From Mesorhizobium huakuii (lineage in GTDB: Bacteria; Pseudomonadota; Alphaproteobacteria; Rhizobiales; Rhizobiaceae): DNA of 64,000 nt. The position numbers and the translations under genes were made by a program. Location of the stretch: NCBI RefSeq assembly GCF_014189455.1, contig NZ_CP050296.1, positions 62,001-126,000 on the forward strand, in the 5' to 3' direction. The notes beneath the pieces were generated by a model, which did no database searches, had not been told where the DNA came from, and worked only from the letters and a program-made list of their open reading frames with translations. Position 1 is the first letter of the stretch; every line of letters begins with the position of its first letter. Below are positions 29,083 through 38,492 of the stretch, piece by piece.

Positions 29083-29778
29083 TCACTTCTTTGCGGCCAG
29101 CACAGCCGCCTGGGCAGTCCAGTCATCGCGGCCGATGCGGCCGTTGAACGACAGATAATCGTCGACCCAGGCGATCTCCTGCGTCGACCAGGCGGCGATC
29201 TGGGCATATGTCCAGATACCGAGCCCGTTCAGCACCTTCTCCAGCTTCGGACCGATGCCCGATATCGCCTTCAGGTCGGAAGGCTTGGCCGGCTTGTCGA
29301 TAGCCTTGGGCTGGCGGAAATCCTCGGGCAGCAGCACATCGGCGGCCTCGGCCGTTGCCGGAGCGGCATTCGCCACAGGCGCCGCGGTGGCGGCCTCCTT
29401 GGCGGCGATGTCGGTGACTTCCTGCGCAAAGGACTGCGCCTCGGCGATCAGGGTTTTCGTTGTCGCTCGCGCTTTGGTGGCGGGGACGCTTGTGTCGTCG
29501 AAACTCCCGACGCGCGCCTCGAAATCCTCGATCAGAGGCTGCATCAGGCGCTGTGATGCCTCGGCGGCTCCTGTGAGCGCGCCCAGCCAGACGCCGAAGG
29601 CGTGGTTGGCAAGCCCGATACCGAGCGCCGACATCGCCGCCGCACCCGCGACAGGATGCACGAAAAGGTTGACGGCGCTGGCCATCTCCTTCGGCATCAT
29701 CCTGGTCAGGTCCTGGTTCATCTTCTCGATCTGGTCCAAATTGAGCATCATTGGGTAGGGTGTCGAATACGCCGCCAT
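29083..29778 (-). CDS. Complex I-linked helix-hairpin-helix protein (NuoE-tail paralogue)
   Basis: A 231-residue protein between nuoF and nuoG. Residues 1-110 include a phasin-like amphipathic and hydrophobic stretch (HPVAGAAAMSALGIGLANHA). An Ala/Pro-rich linker follows. The last 65 residues, SDLKAISGIGPKLEKVLNGL through YLSFNGRIGRDDW, are a helix-hairpin-helix module nearly the same as the tail of NuoE in this operon ([20 protein letters not shown]). Databases often call such proteins NADH-ubiquinone dehydrogenase from context. A GGAGA site precedes the ATG. The role is unknown; accessory assembly or anchoring of the NuoEFG module is my inference. Confidence 0.85.
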   Translation of the reverse strand: MAAYSTPYPMMLNLDQIEKMNQDLTRMMPKEMASAVNLFVHPVAGAAAMSALGIGLANHAFGVWLGALTGAAEASQRLMQPLIEDFEARVGSFDDTSVPATKARATTKTLIAEAQSFAQEVTDIAAKEAATAAPVANAAPATAEAADVLLPEDFRQPKAIDKPAKPSDLKAISGIGPKLEKVLNGLGIWTYAQIAAWSTQEIAWVDDYLSFNGRIGRDDWTAQAAVLAAKK

Positions 29779-29840
29779 AGAGTTCTCCTCGTCGTTTCTT
29801 CGCTCGCCCCGCCCCGTTATTCCCAAACTCACAAATTCGT

Positions 29841-31145
29841 CTATTCCGCCGCCACCATCACCGGTTCGGCGCGGTGCGCGTTGCGCGAAAACTCGTCGAT
29901 GCGGCGCTCCACCTCGCCGCGGAAATGCCGCATCAGGCCCTGGATCGGCCATGCCGCGGCGTCGCCCAGCGCGCAGATCGTGTGGCCCTCGACCTGCTTG
30001 GTGACGTCGAGCAGCATGTCGATCTCGCGCTTCTGCGCCTCGCCGCGCACCAGCCGCTCCATCACCCGCCACATCCAGCCGGTGCCTTCGCGGCACGGCG
30101 TGCATTGGCCGCAGCTCTCATGCTTGTAGAAGTAGGACAACCGGGCAATCGCCTTCACGACGTCGGTCGACTTGTCCATGACGATGACGGCCGCCGTGCC
30201 GAGGCCGGATTTGAGGTCGCGCAGCGCGTCGAAATCCATCGGCGTGTCGATGATCTGCTCGGCCGGCACCAGCGGCACCGAGGCGCCGCCCGGAATGACC
30301 GCCAGCAGATTGTCCCAGCCGCCTCGGATGCCGCCGCAATGCGTTTCGATGAGCTCGCGGAACGGGATCGACATCGCCTCTTCGACGGTGCACGGATTGT
30401 TGACGTGGCCGGAGACGCAGAACAGCTTGGTGCCGACATTGTTGGGCCGGCCAAAGGACGAGAACCAGGCCGCGCCGCGGCGCAGGATGGTCGGCGCCAC
30501 CGCGATCGATTCGACGTTGTTCACGGTTGTCGGACAACCGTACAAGCCGACATTGGCCGGGAATGGCGGCTTCAGCCTCGGCTGGCCCTTCTTGCCTTCG
30601 AGGCTTTCCAGCAGTGCGGTCTCTTCGCCGCAGATATAGGCGCCGGCGCCGTGATGCATGTAGACGTCGAAATCGTAGCCTGAAGTGTTGCCCTTGCCGA
30701 TCAGCTTGGCCTCATAGGCCTCCTCGATGGCGCGCTGCAGCGCCTCGCGCTCCCTGATGAACTCGCCGCGCACATAGATGTAGGCGGCAATCGCGCCCAT
30801 GGCAAAGCCAGCGAGCAACGCGCCTTCGACCAGCGTGTGCGGGTCGTTGCGCAGGATGTCGCGGTCCTTGCAGGTGCCGGGCTCGGATTCGTCGGCATTG
30901 ATGACCAGATAGCTCGGCCGGCCGTCGCTCTGCTTGGGCATGAACGACCATTTCAGCCCAGTCGGGAAGCCGGCGCCGCCACGGCCGCGCAGGCCAGACG
31001 CCTTCATCTCGTTGACGATCCATTCGCGCCCCTTGGCAACGATGCCGGGCGTGTTGTCCCAGGCGCCGCGTGCCATGGCGCCGGCCAGCGACTTGTCGAA
31101 CAGGCCGTAGATGTTGGTGAAGATGCGGTCTTTGTCCTGAAGCAT
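29841..31145 (-). CDS. nuoF: NADH-quinone oxidoreductase subunit F
   Basis: A 434-residue subunit that binds NADH ([15 protein letters not shown]), FMN (the [20 protein letters not shown] region) and the N3 4Fe-4S cluster ([15 protein letters not shown] plus a later Cys). It is the entry point for electrons into complex I. The gap to nuoE is about 10 bases. Confidence 0.97.
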   Translation of the reverse strand: MLQDKDRIFTNIYGLFDKSLAGAMARGAWDNTPGIVAKGREWIVNEMKASGLRGRGGAGFPTGLKWSFMPKQSDGRPSYLVINADESEPGTCKDRDILRNDPHTLVEGALLAGFAMGAIAAYIYVRGEFIREREALQRAIEEAYEAKLIGKGNTSGYDFDVYMHHGAGAYICGEETALLESLEGKKGQPRLKPPFPANVGLYGCPTTVNNVESIAVAPTILRRGAAWFSSFGRPNNVGTKLFCVSGHVNNPCTVEEAMSIPFRELIETHCGGIRGGWDNLLAVIPGGASVPLVPAEQIIDTPMDFDALRDLKSGLGTAAVIVMDKSTDVVKAIARLSYFYKHESCGQCTPCREGTGWMWRVMERLVRGEAQKREIDMLLDVTKQVEGHTICALGDAAAWPIQGLMRHFRGEVERRIDEFSRNAHRAEPVMVAAE

Positions 31146-31155
31146 TTTTCGTCTC

Positions 31156-32448
31156 TCAGACCGGCTTCTTGCCGAAAACGCGGATGTATTCGGCGACGCC
31201 GCCCTTGGCGAGCGCCTTGGCCTGCTTGACCCAGTCGTCGCGCTCGATGCGGCCGTGGAAGGAAAGATACCCGTCCACCCAATCGCGCTCGGCCTTCTTC
31301 CACGACGCGACCTGCGCGAAAGTGAAGATGCCCAGCGTATGCAGGACGCCCTCGATCTTCGGGCCGACGCCGGAGATCAGCTTGAGATCGTCGACCGCGG
31401 CCGGCCTGTCGATACCGGCCGGGCGGTTCTTGTCCTCCAGCGACGGTTTCGCCGGCTTTGCCGCCGGCGTCTTGGCTTCCGGCGCCTTGAAGGCAGTGAC
31501 CGGTTCGGCCTTTGCCGTCGGCCCGTTGCGCTGCTTGGAGACCTGCTCGACTTCCGGCGCCGCCGTATTGGCGTTGGCGGCCGAATGCGGCGGTGCCGAA
31601 ACGCTCGCCGCCGTCTCCACCGCCGGCGCCACCTTGGTGGCCGAGGGCGTCTTCAGGGCCGGGCTGGTTTCAGGCGCATCGGTCTTCGGCTTGCTGGCAT
31701 TGGACGGCGCGACAGGAGCGGCAGCAGCAGGTGCTTGCGCTGCAGGAGCAGCCGGGGCCGGAGCAGTAGCGGCCGCATCCTTGGCCGCCTTGGTCGCCGC
31801 CTTGGCTTCCTTGTCGCGGGTCGACTTCAGGATCGCCTTTTCGCTCTTCAGCGTCGTCAGGCCGGAGGCCGGCTCCGAGCCGGTGCGGCCATTCTGCGGT
31901 CCCGGCGCCACCGAGGCGCCCTTGCCCGCATCATAGAGATCGATGATTTCAGCCAGCCGTTCCGGCGTCAGGTCCTCGAACGTATCCTTGAACACCATGA
32001 CCATCGGCGCATTGACGCAGGCGCCGAGACACTCGACCTCTTCCCAAGACAAGGTGCCCTTGTCGTTGGTGTGGAATTGGTCGTGATGGATCTTCGAGCG
32101 GCAGACATCCATCAGCGCTTCCGAACCGCGCAGCATGCAGGGCGTGGTGCCGCAGACCTGGATGTGGGCGCGAGTGCCGACCGGATTGAGCTGGTATTGC
32201 GTGTAGAAGGTCGCGACTTCGAGCCCGCGGATGCGCGGCATGCCGAGCATGTCCGAGATCGTCTCGATCGCCGCCTTGGTGACCCAGCCTTCCTGCTCCT
32301 GCGCGATCATCAGCAAGGGAATGATCGCCGACTGCTCGCGGCCTTTCGGGTACTTCTTGATCCATTGCTTAGCCGCGGCCGCATTCGCCCGGTTGAAGGC
32401 GAAGGAGGCTGGCTGGACGCTGGCTTCTGCGAGACGGCGGACTGACAT
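31156..32448 (-). CDS. nuoE: NADH-quinone oxidoreductase subunit E with C-terminal HhH extension
   Basis: Residues 1-200 are the thioredoxin-like 2Fe-2S subunit, with ligands in [13 protein letters not shown] and [11 protein letters not shown]. The normal subunit is about 160-200 residues; this one has 430. After residue 210 comes a low-complexity Ala/Pro/Lys linker of about 130 residues, then a helix-hairpin-helix domain ([20 protein letters not shown] to the end) paralogous to the separate gene at 29083. The fusion is known from rhizobia. Its stop lies 8-10 bases before the nuoF start. Confidence 0.95.
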   Translation of the reverse strand: MSVRRLAEASVQPASFAFNRANAAAAKQWIKKYPKGREQSAIIPLLMIAQEQEGWVTKAAIETISDMLGMPRIRGLEVATFYTQYQLNPVGTRAHIQVCGTTPCMLRGSEALMDVCRSKIHHDQFHTNDKGTLSWEEVECLGACVNAPMVMVFKDTFEDLTPERLAEIIDLYDAGKGASVAPGPQNGRTGSEPASGLTTLKSEKAILKSTRDKEAKAATKAAKDAAATAPAPAAPAAQAPAAAAPVAPSNASKPKTDAPETSPALKTPSATKVAPAVETAASVSAPPHSAANANTAAPEVEQVSKQRNGPTAKAEPVTAFKAPEAKTPAAKPAKPSLEDKNRPAGIDRPAAVDDLKLISGVGPKIEGVLHTLGIFTFAQVASWKKAERDWVDGYLSFHGRIERDDWVKQAKALAKGGVAEYIRVFGKKPV

Positions 32449-33640
32449 TTAGCGATCGACCTCACCAAACACGATGTCGAGGGAGCCGAGAACGGCGGTG
32501 ACGTCGGCCAGCATGTGGCCGCGGCAGAGGAAATCCATGGCTTGCAGATGCGCGAAACCGGGAGCGCGCAGCTTGCAGCGGTACGGCTTGTTCGAGCCGT
32601 CGGAGACCAGATAGACGCCGAATTCGCCCTTCGGCGCCTCGACGGCCGCATAGACCTCGCCGGCCGGCACACGGTAGCCCTCGGTGTAGAGCTTGAAGTG
32701 ATGGATGAGCGCTTCCATCGACCGCTTCATTGCCTGGCGCTTCGGCGGCACCACCTTACCATCGAGATTGGACACCGGGCCGGTGCTTTCCTTGCCGAGC
32801 AAGAGATCGACGCACTGGCGCATGATCCGTGCCGACTGGCGCATCTCTTCCATGCGCACGAGGTAACGGTCGTAGCAGTCGCCGTTCTTGCCGATCGGGA
32901 TGTCGAAATCCATTTCCGAATAGCATTCATAGGGCTGCGACTTGCGCAGGTCCCAAGGCGCCCCCGAACCGCGCACCATGACGCCGGAAAAGCCCCAGGC
33001 CCAGGCATCGGCCAATGAGACGATGCCGATATCGACATTGCGCTGCTTGAAGATGCGGTTGCCGGTCAGCAGACGATCGAGGTCGTCGATCGACTTCAGG
33101 AACGGGTCGATCCACTTGCCGATGTCCTCGACCAGCTGGCGCGGCAGATCCTGGTGGACGCCGCCGGGGCGGAAATAGGCGGCATGCATGCGCGATCCGG
33201 AGGCGCGCTCATAAAACACCATCAGCTTTTCGCGCTCGACGAAGCCCCACAGCGGCGGCGTCAGCGCGCCGACATCCATCGCCTGCGTCGTCACATTGAG
33301 GATGTGCGACATGATGCGGCCGATTTCGCAATAAAGCACGCGGATCAGCTGGCCGCGCCTCGGCACCTCGATGCCGAGCAGGCGCTCGGCGGCAAGCGCG
33401 AAGGCGTGCTCCTGGTTCATCGGCGCGCAATAGTCGAGCCGGTCGAGATAAGGCACCGCCTGCAGATAGGTTTTTGCCTCGATCAGCTTTTTCGGTGCCG
33501 CGATGCAGCAGGCCGATATGCGGATCGACGCGATCGACGACTTCGCCGTCGAGCTCCAGCACGAGGCGCAAAACGCCGTGCGCCGCAGGGTGTTGCGGCC
33601 CGAAATTGATGTTGAAATTGCGGACGGAGGTTTCAGCCAT
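32449..33640 (-). CDS. nuoD: NADH-quinone oxidoreductase subunit D (single-base frameshift)
   Basis: The correct start is ATG 33640 ([20 protein letters not shown]). That frame runs to [11 protein letters not shown] and then breaks. The rest ([20 protein letters not shown] onward to IVFGEVDR) lies in the next frame. The break is at a run of five T on the plus strand (33488-33492); four would restore a normal protein of about 396 residues. NuoD, with NuoB, forms the quinone site (GPQHPAAHG motif intact). The gene is essential for complex I, so an error in a homopolymer is the simplest explanation. Confidence 0.93.
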
Positions 33641-33649
33641 TCTGGCGCC

Positions 33650-34255
33650 TCAATTCGTCTTGGCTTTTTCGTCCCCGGGCAGCACATAGTCCGTGCCTTC
33701 CCAAGGGGAAAGAAAATCGAAATTGCGGAATTCCTGCTTGAGTTCCACCGGCTCGTAGATGACGCGCTTGGCTTCGTCGTCGTAACGCACTTCGACGAAG
33801 CCGGTGAGCGGGAAATCCTTGCGCAGCGGATGGCCTTCGAAGCCGTAATCGGTCAGCAGGCGGCGCAGGTCGGGATGGCCGGAGAACAGCACGCCATAGA
33901 GATCGTAGGTCTCGCGCTCGAACCAGTCGGCACCGGGATAGACGCCGGTGATCGACGGCACCATCGTCTCCTCGTCGGCCTGCACCTTGACGCGGATGCG
34001 CACATTCTGTTTCGGCGACAACAGGTGATAGACGACGTCGAAGCGCTTGGCGCGCGACGGATAATCGGCGCCGCAGACATCGATGATCGAGATGAACTGG
34101 CAGCGCGCATCGTCGCGCAGGAAGGTCATCACCTCGACCAGATCGCGCGTCTCGACATGAATGGTCAGCTCGCCATAGGCGATCGCCGCGTCAGTGACGC
34201 GGCCGATCAGCTTCTCGCCGAGATAGGTCGACAGTTCGCTAAGGGATGCGGCCAT
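33650..34255 (-). CDS. nuoC: NADH-quinone oxidoreductase subunit C
   Basis: A 201-residue peripheral subunit of the connecting module. [20 protein letters not shown] and [20 protein letters not shown] match the 30-kDa subunit signature. The start at 34255 ([12 protein letters not shown]) lies four bases from the nuoB stop; the longer open frame to 34426 runs into nuoB and is not used. Confidence 0.97.
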   Translation of the reverse strand: MAASLSELSTYLGEKLIGRVTDAAIAYGELTIHVETRDLVEVMTFLRDDARCQFISIIDVCGADYPSRAKRFDVVYHLLSPKQNVRIRVKVQADEETMVPSITGVYPGADWFERETYDLYGVLFSGHPDLRRLLTDYGFEGHPLRKDFPLTGFVEVRYDDEAKRVIYEPVELKQEFRNFDFLSPWEGTDYVLPGDEKAKTN

Positions 34256-34259
34256 GGAT

Positions 34260-34841
34260 TTACCGTTCGATCGTGCCGGTGCGGCGAATCTTCTTCTGCA
34301 GGAGAAGAATGCCGTAGAGCAAAGCTTCGGCGCTCGGCGGGCAGCCGGGCACATAGATGTCGACCGGCACGACGCGGTCGCAGCCGCGCACCACCGAATA
34401 GGAATAGTGGTAATAGCCGCCGCCATTGGCGCAGGAGCCCATCGAGATGACGTAGCGCGGCTCCGGCATCTGGTCGTAGACCTTGCGCAGCGCCGGCGCC
34501 ATCTTGTTGGTCAGCGTGCCGGCGACGATCATGATGTCGGACTGGCGCGGCGACGCGCGCGGCGCGACGCCGAAGCGCTCCGAGTCGTAGCGCGGCATCG
34601 AGGTGTGGATCATCTCGACGGCGCAGCAGGCCAGGCCGAAGGTCATGAACATCAGCGAGCCCGAGCGCGCCCAAGTGATCAGCGCCTCGGTCGAGGTGAC
34701 CAGAAAACCCTTGTCGGCAAGCTCATTGTTGATTTCGAGGAAGAAGGGATCGTCCTCCCCCACCGGCCTGCCGGTGTTGGGATCGATGATACCCTTCGGC
34801 TTCGGCGCGACGAGGGTGCCTGAACTGTCGTTCAATCCCAT
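34260..34841 (-). CDS. nuoB: NADH-quinone oxidoreductase subunit B
   Basis: A 193-residue subunit carrying the terminal N2 4Fe-4S cluster: tandem cysteines in GLACCAVEM, one in [15 protein letters not shown] and one in [12 protein letters not shown]. It donates electrons to quinone. The start at 34841 has AGGAG nine bases upstream. It overlaps the nuoA 3' end by ten bases. Confidence 0.97.
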   Translation of the reverse strand: MGLNDSSGTLVAPKPKGIIDPNTGRPVGEDDPFFLEINNELADKGFLVTSTEALITWARSGSLMFMTFGLACCAVEMIHTSMPRYDSERFGVAPRASPRQSDIMIVAGTLTNKMAPALRKVYDQMPEPRYVISMGSCANGGGYYHYSYSVVRGCDRVVPVDIYVPGCPPSAEALLYGILLLQKKIRRTGTIER

Positions 34842-35197
34842 TCCAGCGCTCCTTTTTTCCATTCATAGGCAAAGCCGATGGTCAGCACTGCCAAAAACAC
34901 CATCATCGACCAGAAGCCGAGCATGCCAATCTTCGAGAAGGAGACGGCCCAGGGAAACAGGAAGGCCACTTCGAGATCGAAGATGATGAACAGGATCGAC
35001 ACCAGGTAGAAGCGGATGTCGAATTTCATGCGGGCGTCGTCGAACGAATTGAAACCGCACTCGTAGGCGGAAAGCTTTTCCGGATCGGGATTGCGGTAAG
35101 CCACCAGGAACGGTGCGGCCAGCAGCGCCAGGCCGACGACCAGCGCCACGCCGATGAACAGGACGATGGGCAGGTACGAACTGAGGAGTGCGTTCAT
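34832..35197 (-). CDS. nuoA: NADH-quinone oxidoreductase subunit A
   Basis: A 121-residue membrane subunit with three helices. [20 protein letters not shown] and [20 protein letters not shown] are the family hallmarks. The start at 35197 (MNALLSSYL) is the standard one. As first gene of the operon it should lie just behind the nuo promoter in the upstream gap. Confidence 0.97.
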   Translation of the reverse strand: MNALLSSYLPIVLFIGVALVVGLALLAAPFLVAYRNPDPEKLSAYECGFNSFDDARMKFDIRFYLVSILFIIFDLEVAFLFPWAVSFSKIGMLGFWSMMVFLAVLTIGFAYEWKKGALEWD

Positions 35198-35531
35198 GCA
35201 GCGGCTTTCCGTTGGCGCCAATCCACTTTGATTACAGCACCGGACCTTAATGCGGAAGCGTGACAGATTAACCGCTGAACCGTTTTAAGGGGCCTATGCT
35301 GCAACGCGGCGAGGGTTAGCGCAGCACTTCCAGCGAAGCAAGTCAAACCTTGTTCAAAACGCCGACCTGGACGGCATATCCGAAGAAACTGGTCCGATCC
35401 GCTCCTGTTTGATTTCCTTCGCTTTTCACTCCACTTTTCTCTCTTGACAAGGTTGCCGCCAAAACCCTGCTAGCATGGGCCGGAATCACCCATCGGACTC
35501 TCGACCTGGACGCCCTTAGAGTGACAGCTGC
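35198..35531. other. Divergent intergenic region between nuoA and the YcaQ-type gene
   Basis: This 334-base gap must hold the promoter of the nuo operon (minus strand) and that of the plus-strand gene at 35532. On the plus strand TTGACA at 35444-35449 is followed after 17-21 bases by CTGCTAGCAT, a plausible promoter. I could not pick a convincing nuo promoter by eye. No open frame with protein-like composition is present. Confidence 0.5.
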
Positions 35532-36731
35532 ATGAAGGAAAAGATCTCGCTTGCCACCGCCCGGCGCATAGCGCTCGCCGCCCAGGGGTTTCTCGATCCG
35601 CGCCCGAATGGCACGCCCGACCGCCGCCACTTCGCCCGCGTGCTCTCGCGCACGGGTCTGCTGCAGATCGATTCCGTCAGCGCGGTGGTGCGCGCGCATT
35701 ATATGCCGCTCTATTCGCGGCTCGGCCCCTACCCGCTCGCTTTGCTCGACAATGCCGCCGTGACGCGCAAGCGCATTGTGTTCGAATACTGGGCGCACGA
35801 GGCCTCGTTCCTGCCGGTCGAGACCTATCCGCTGATGCGCTGGCGCATGCAGCGCGCCGAGCAGGGCGACGAGATGTATCTGGGGCTGGCCAAATGGGGC
35901 CGAGAGCATGCCGCCTATATAGAAGACATTTATCGCGAGGTCGTAGCGCGCGGTCCGATCGCCGCTTCGGCGCTCGAGGGCCAAAAGGGTTCAGGCGGCT
36001 GGTGGGGCTGGAGCCATGCCAAGCACGCCTTCGAATGGCTGTTCTGGGCCGGGCGCATCACCACGGCGCATCGCCGCGGCTTCGAGCGCTTCTATGATTT
36101 GCCCGAACGCGTGCTGCCGCAGGCGATCCTCGACCTGCCGGTGCCATCAGCCGAGGACGCGCATCGCGAATTGCTGCGCATTTCCGCCCGCGCCCATGGC
36201 GTGGCGACATCAAGCGATTTGCGCGACTATTTCCGCCTGTCGCCGGCCGACATGAAGGGGCGTTTGGAGGAACTGGTCGAGACTGGCGAACTGGTGCCGG
36301 TGCGGGTCGAAGGCTGGGACAAGCCGGCTTACCTCCATAAGGATGCCCGTTTGCCCCGCAAAATCGAGGCCCGCGCCTTGCTGGCGCCGTTCGACCCGGT
36401 CGTTTTCGAACGGTCGCGGTCGGAGCGGCTGTTCGATTTCCATTACCGCATCGAGATCTACACACCGGCCGAAAAGCGGCAGTACGGCTACTACGTCCTG
36501 CCGTTCCTGCTCGGCGACCGGATCGTGGCGCGCGTCGACCTCAAGGCAGACCGGCCAGCCAGCGTCCTGCGCGTCCATGCCGCCTACCCCGAGCCCAACG
36601 CACCGCCTGAAACCGCTGCGCAGCTCTTTGAGGAACTGAAGCAGATGCAGGGCTGGCTCGGCCTTGAACGCATGGAAGTGACGCCGGCCGGCGATCTGGG
36701 CCCGGCGCTGGCCGACATAGCCATGTCGTAG
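35532..36731 (+). CDS. YcaQ/AZL-family DNA glycosylase (winged-helix, DUF1006)
   Basis: A 399-residue protein of the HTH_42 superfamily. The N-terminal region has LATARRIALAAQGF and LLQIDSV, where Q-x-D is the catalytic motif known in E. coli YcaQ (AlkX) and Streptomyces AlkZ, which remove alkylated or crosslinked bases. HYMPLYSRLGPY, RIVFEYWAHEASFLPVE and LLAPFDPVVFERSR are typical blocks. Start ATG 35532. It lies alone, divergent from nuoA, and is followed by the riboswitch region. Substrate range inferred from family. Confidence 0.9.
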   Translation: MKEKISLATARRIALAAQGFLDPRPNGTPDRRHFARVLSRTGLLQIDSVSAVVRAHYMPLYSRLGPYPLALLDNAAVTRKRIVFEYWAHEASFLPVETYPLMRWRMQRAEQGDEMYLGLAKWGREHAAYIEDIYREVVARGPIAASALEGQKGSGGWWGWSHAKHAFEWLFWAGRITTAHRRGFERFYDLPERVLPQAILDLPVPSAEDAHRELLRISARAHGVATSSDLRDYFRLSPADMKGRLEELVETGELVPVRVEGWDKPAYLHKDARLPRKIEARALLAPFDPVVFERSRSERLFDFHYRIEIYTPAEKRQYGYYVLPFLLGDRIVARVDLKADRPASVLRVHAAYPEPNAPPETAAQLFEELKQMQGWLGLERMEVTPAGDLGPALADIAMS

Positions 36732-36738
36732 CCGCGCG

Positions 36739-36767
36739 TTGACACCACTGCCTGCAAAAGCCTAAAT
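36739..36767 (+). promoter_or_regulatory. Putative promoter of the cobalamin operon
   Basis: TTGACA (36739-36744), 17 bases, then CTAAAT (36762-36767). Transcription would begin near 36774, directly at the 5' edge of the riboswitch. Confidence 0.6.
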
Positions 36768-36773
36768 CCGGTT

Positions 36774-36956
36774 CAGACGGTCCCTTGCCCGCAACGGCAG
36801 GGGCTAAGAGGGAATGCGGTGCGGGATGAAAATCTCAAATCCGCGGCTGTCCCCGCAACTGTAAGCGAAGAGCCAAGGCCGAAAGCCACTGGGAGTTTCC
36901 CGGGAAGGCGGCACCCAAGGCGATGACCCGCGAGCCAGGAGACCTGCCGTCTGCGA
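36774..36956 (+). promoter_or_regulatory. Cobalamin (B12) riboswitch
   Basis: The conserved core is present: GGGAATGCGGTGCGGGATG, the CCCCGCAACTGTAAGCG region, GAGCCAAGGCCGAAAGCCACTG and the B12 box GCCAGGAGACCTGCC (36934-36948). It sits between a promoter-like pair and the DUF1636-cobW-cobN genes. In this class adenosylcobalamin binding hides the ribosome site or ends transcription, so the operon is off when B12 is abundant. I did not see a T-tract terminator before the first gene, so control of translation through the AAGGAG at 36991 is more likely. Confidence 0.95.
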
Positions 36957-37005
36957 CAAAAGAATCCGATCGCCTGGCGGGTTTCCGGGCAAGGAGCCCG
37001 GCTTT

Positions 37006-37434
37006 TTGGACCAGAACAGCAGTTTTTCGGCTGGCAAAGCGGACAATTCGTCCGCCGACGGCGATGCCTTGGCCGGCATCACGGTCATCGTCTGCGCCTC
37101 CTGCCGTGACGAGACCGGCTCCGACGCCCATCCTCGCGCCGGCGAACTGCTGGCTGAAGACATGCGCCGTGCAGCGTCTGACGACCATATCCGCGTGCGC
37201 ACGGTCGAATGCCTCGGCAATTGCAAGCGCCGCCTCAGTGCGGCGATCCTGCGCGACGGCTGCTGGAGCTATGTGTTCGGCGACCTGACCGCGACCAGCG
37301 GCGCCGACCTCGTCACCGGCGCAAAGCTCTTCGCCACCTCGACGGACGGCCTCATTCCATGGCGCGGCCGGCCTGATTCCCTCAAGCGCGGCCTCGTTGC
37401 CCGCATTCCACCTCTCGACCTGTTGAAGGATTGA
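37006..37434 (+). CDS. DUF1636 metal-binding (2Fe-2S ferredoxin-like) protein
   Basis: A 142-residue protein with VCASCRDE near the N-terminus and ECLGNCKRR in the middle: paired CxxC and CLxxC cysteines as in thioredoxin-like 2Fe-2S ferredoxins. The family (COG5469 type) is linked to cobW in many alphaproteobacteria. The start is TTG at 37006 with AAGGAG nine bases upstream; the frame has no ATG before the domain. As first gene behind the riboswitch, a role in cobalt handling or redox supply for B12 synthesis is my inference. The stop lies two bases before cobW. Confidence 0.82.
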   Translation: MDQNSSFSAGKADNSSADGDALAGITVIVCASCRDETGSDAHPRAGELLAEDMRRAASDDHIRVRTVECLGNCKRRLSAAILRDGCWSYVFGDLTATSGADLVTGAKLFATSTDGLIPWRGRPDSLKRGLVARIPPLDLLKD

Positions 37435-37436
37435 TC

Positions 37437-38474
37437 ATGAGCGCTTCCGTCTCCCGCGTCCCCTGCACCGTCGTCACCGGCTTCCTCGGCGCCGGCAAGA
37501 CGACGCTGGTCCGCCATCTCCTGGAAAACGCCGGCGGCAAGCGCATTGCCATCATCGTCAACGAGTTCGGCGACATCGGTATCGACGGCGAGATTTTGAA
37601 GGGCTGCGGCATCGACACCTGCCCGGAGGAAAACATCGTCGAACTGGCCAATGGCTGCATCTGCTGCACCGTCGCCGACGATTTCGTGCCGGCGCTCGAT
37701 CAAATCCTGTCGCTGACGCCGAAAGTCGACCACATCCTGATCGAAACCTCAGGCCTCGCTCTGCCCAAGCCACTGGTCCAGGCTTTTCAGTGGCCGACGG
37801 TGAAGAGCCGCGTGACGGTCGACGGCGTCATCGCCGTGGTCGATGGTCCCGCACTTGCCGAAGGCCGCGTCGCCAACGATATGGACGCGCTGCAGGCGCA
37901 GCGCGCGCAGGATGACAGCCTCGACCATGACGACCCGGTCGAGGAAGTGTTCGAGGATCAGATCGCTTGCGCCGATTTGATCATCCTGTCGAAGAGCGAC
38001 CTGATGGATGCCGCCGGCTCGGCCCGCGCCAACGCCATCATTGGCGAACATTCCGCCCGTGCCGTGAAGATCGTGCCGACAGCACACGGCAAGGTCGATC
38101 CTTCCGTACTGCTCGGACTCGGTCTCGCCGTCGAGGACGACATCGAAAACCGCAAATCCCATCATGACGGCGCCTTCGACCATGAGCATGACGACTTCGA
38201 CACCTTCATCGTCGACATTGCCTCGATCGCCAATCCGGACGAGTTGGCAAAGCGCGTCGCCACCGCCGCCGAACAGGAAAACGTGTTGCGCGTGAAAGGC
38301 TTCGTCGAGGTCGGCGGCAAGCCGATGCGGCTCCTGCTGCAGGCCGTCGGCCCGCGCGTCAACCACTACTACGATCGCGCCTGGACCGCCGAGGACGACC
38401 GACGCTCGCGCCTCGTCGTGATCGGCCTGAAGGGGCTGAACCGCCCCGCGATCGAGCGTATACTCGCCGGCTGA
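37437..38474 (+). CDS. cobW: Cobalamin biosynthesis GTPase CobW
   Basis: A 345-residue G3E-family GTPase: Walker A GFLGAGKTTL, metal motif GCICCT (CxCC), Walker B region ILIETSGLALP and SKSDLMD guanine motif, plus a His/Asp-rich stretch (HHDGAFDHEHDD) and the C-terminal CobW_C domain. CobW is thought to deliver cobalt to CobN-type chelatase. ATG 37437 has AAGGA eight bases upstream; a TTG six bases earlier is possible. cobN starts 18 bases downstream. Confidence 0.95.
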   Translation: MSASVSRVPCTVVTGFLGAGKTTLVRHLLENAGGKRIAIIVNEFGDIGIDGEILKGCGIDTCPEENIVELANGCICCTVADDFVPALDQILSLTPKVDHILIETSGLALPKPLVQAFQWPTVKSRVTVDGVIAVVDGPALAEGRVANDMDALQAQRAQDDSLDHDDPVEEVFEDQIACADLIILSKSDLMDAAGSARANAIIGEHSARAVKIVPTAHGKVDPSVLLGLGLAVEDDIENRKSHHDGAFDHEHDDFDTFIVDIASIANPDELAKRVATAAEQENVLRVKGFVEVGGKPMRLLLQAVGPRVNHYYDRAWTAEDDRRSRLVVIGLKGLNRPAIERILAG

Positions 38475-38492
38475 TTTCAGACACGGGCCGCG

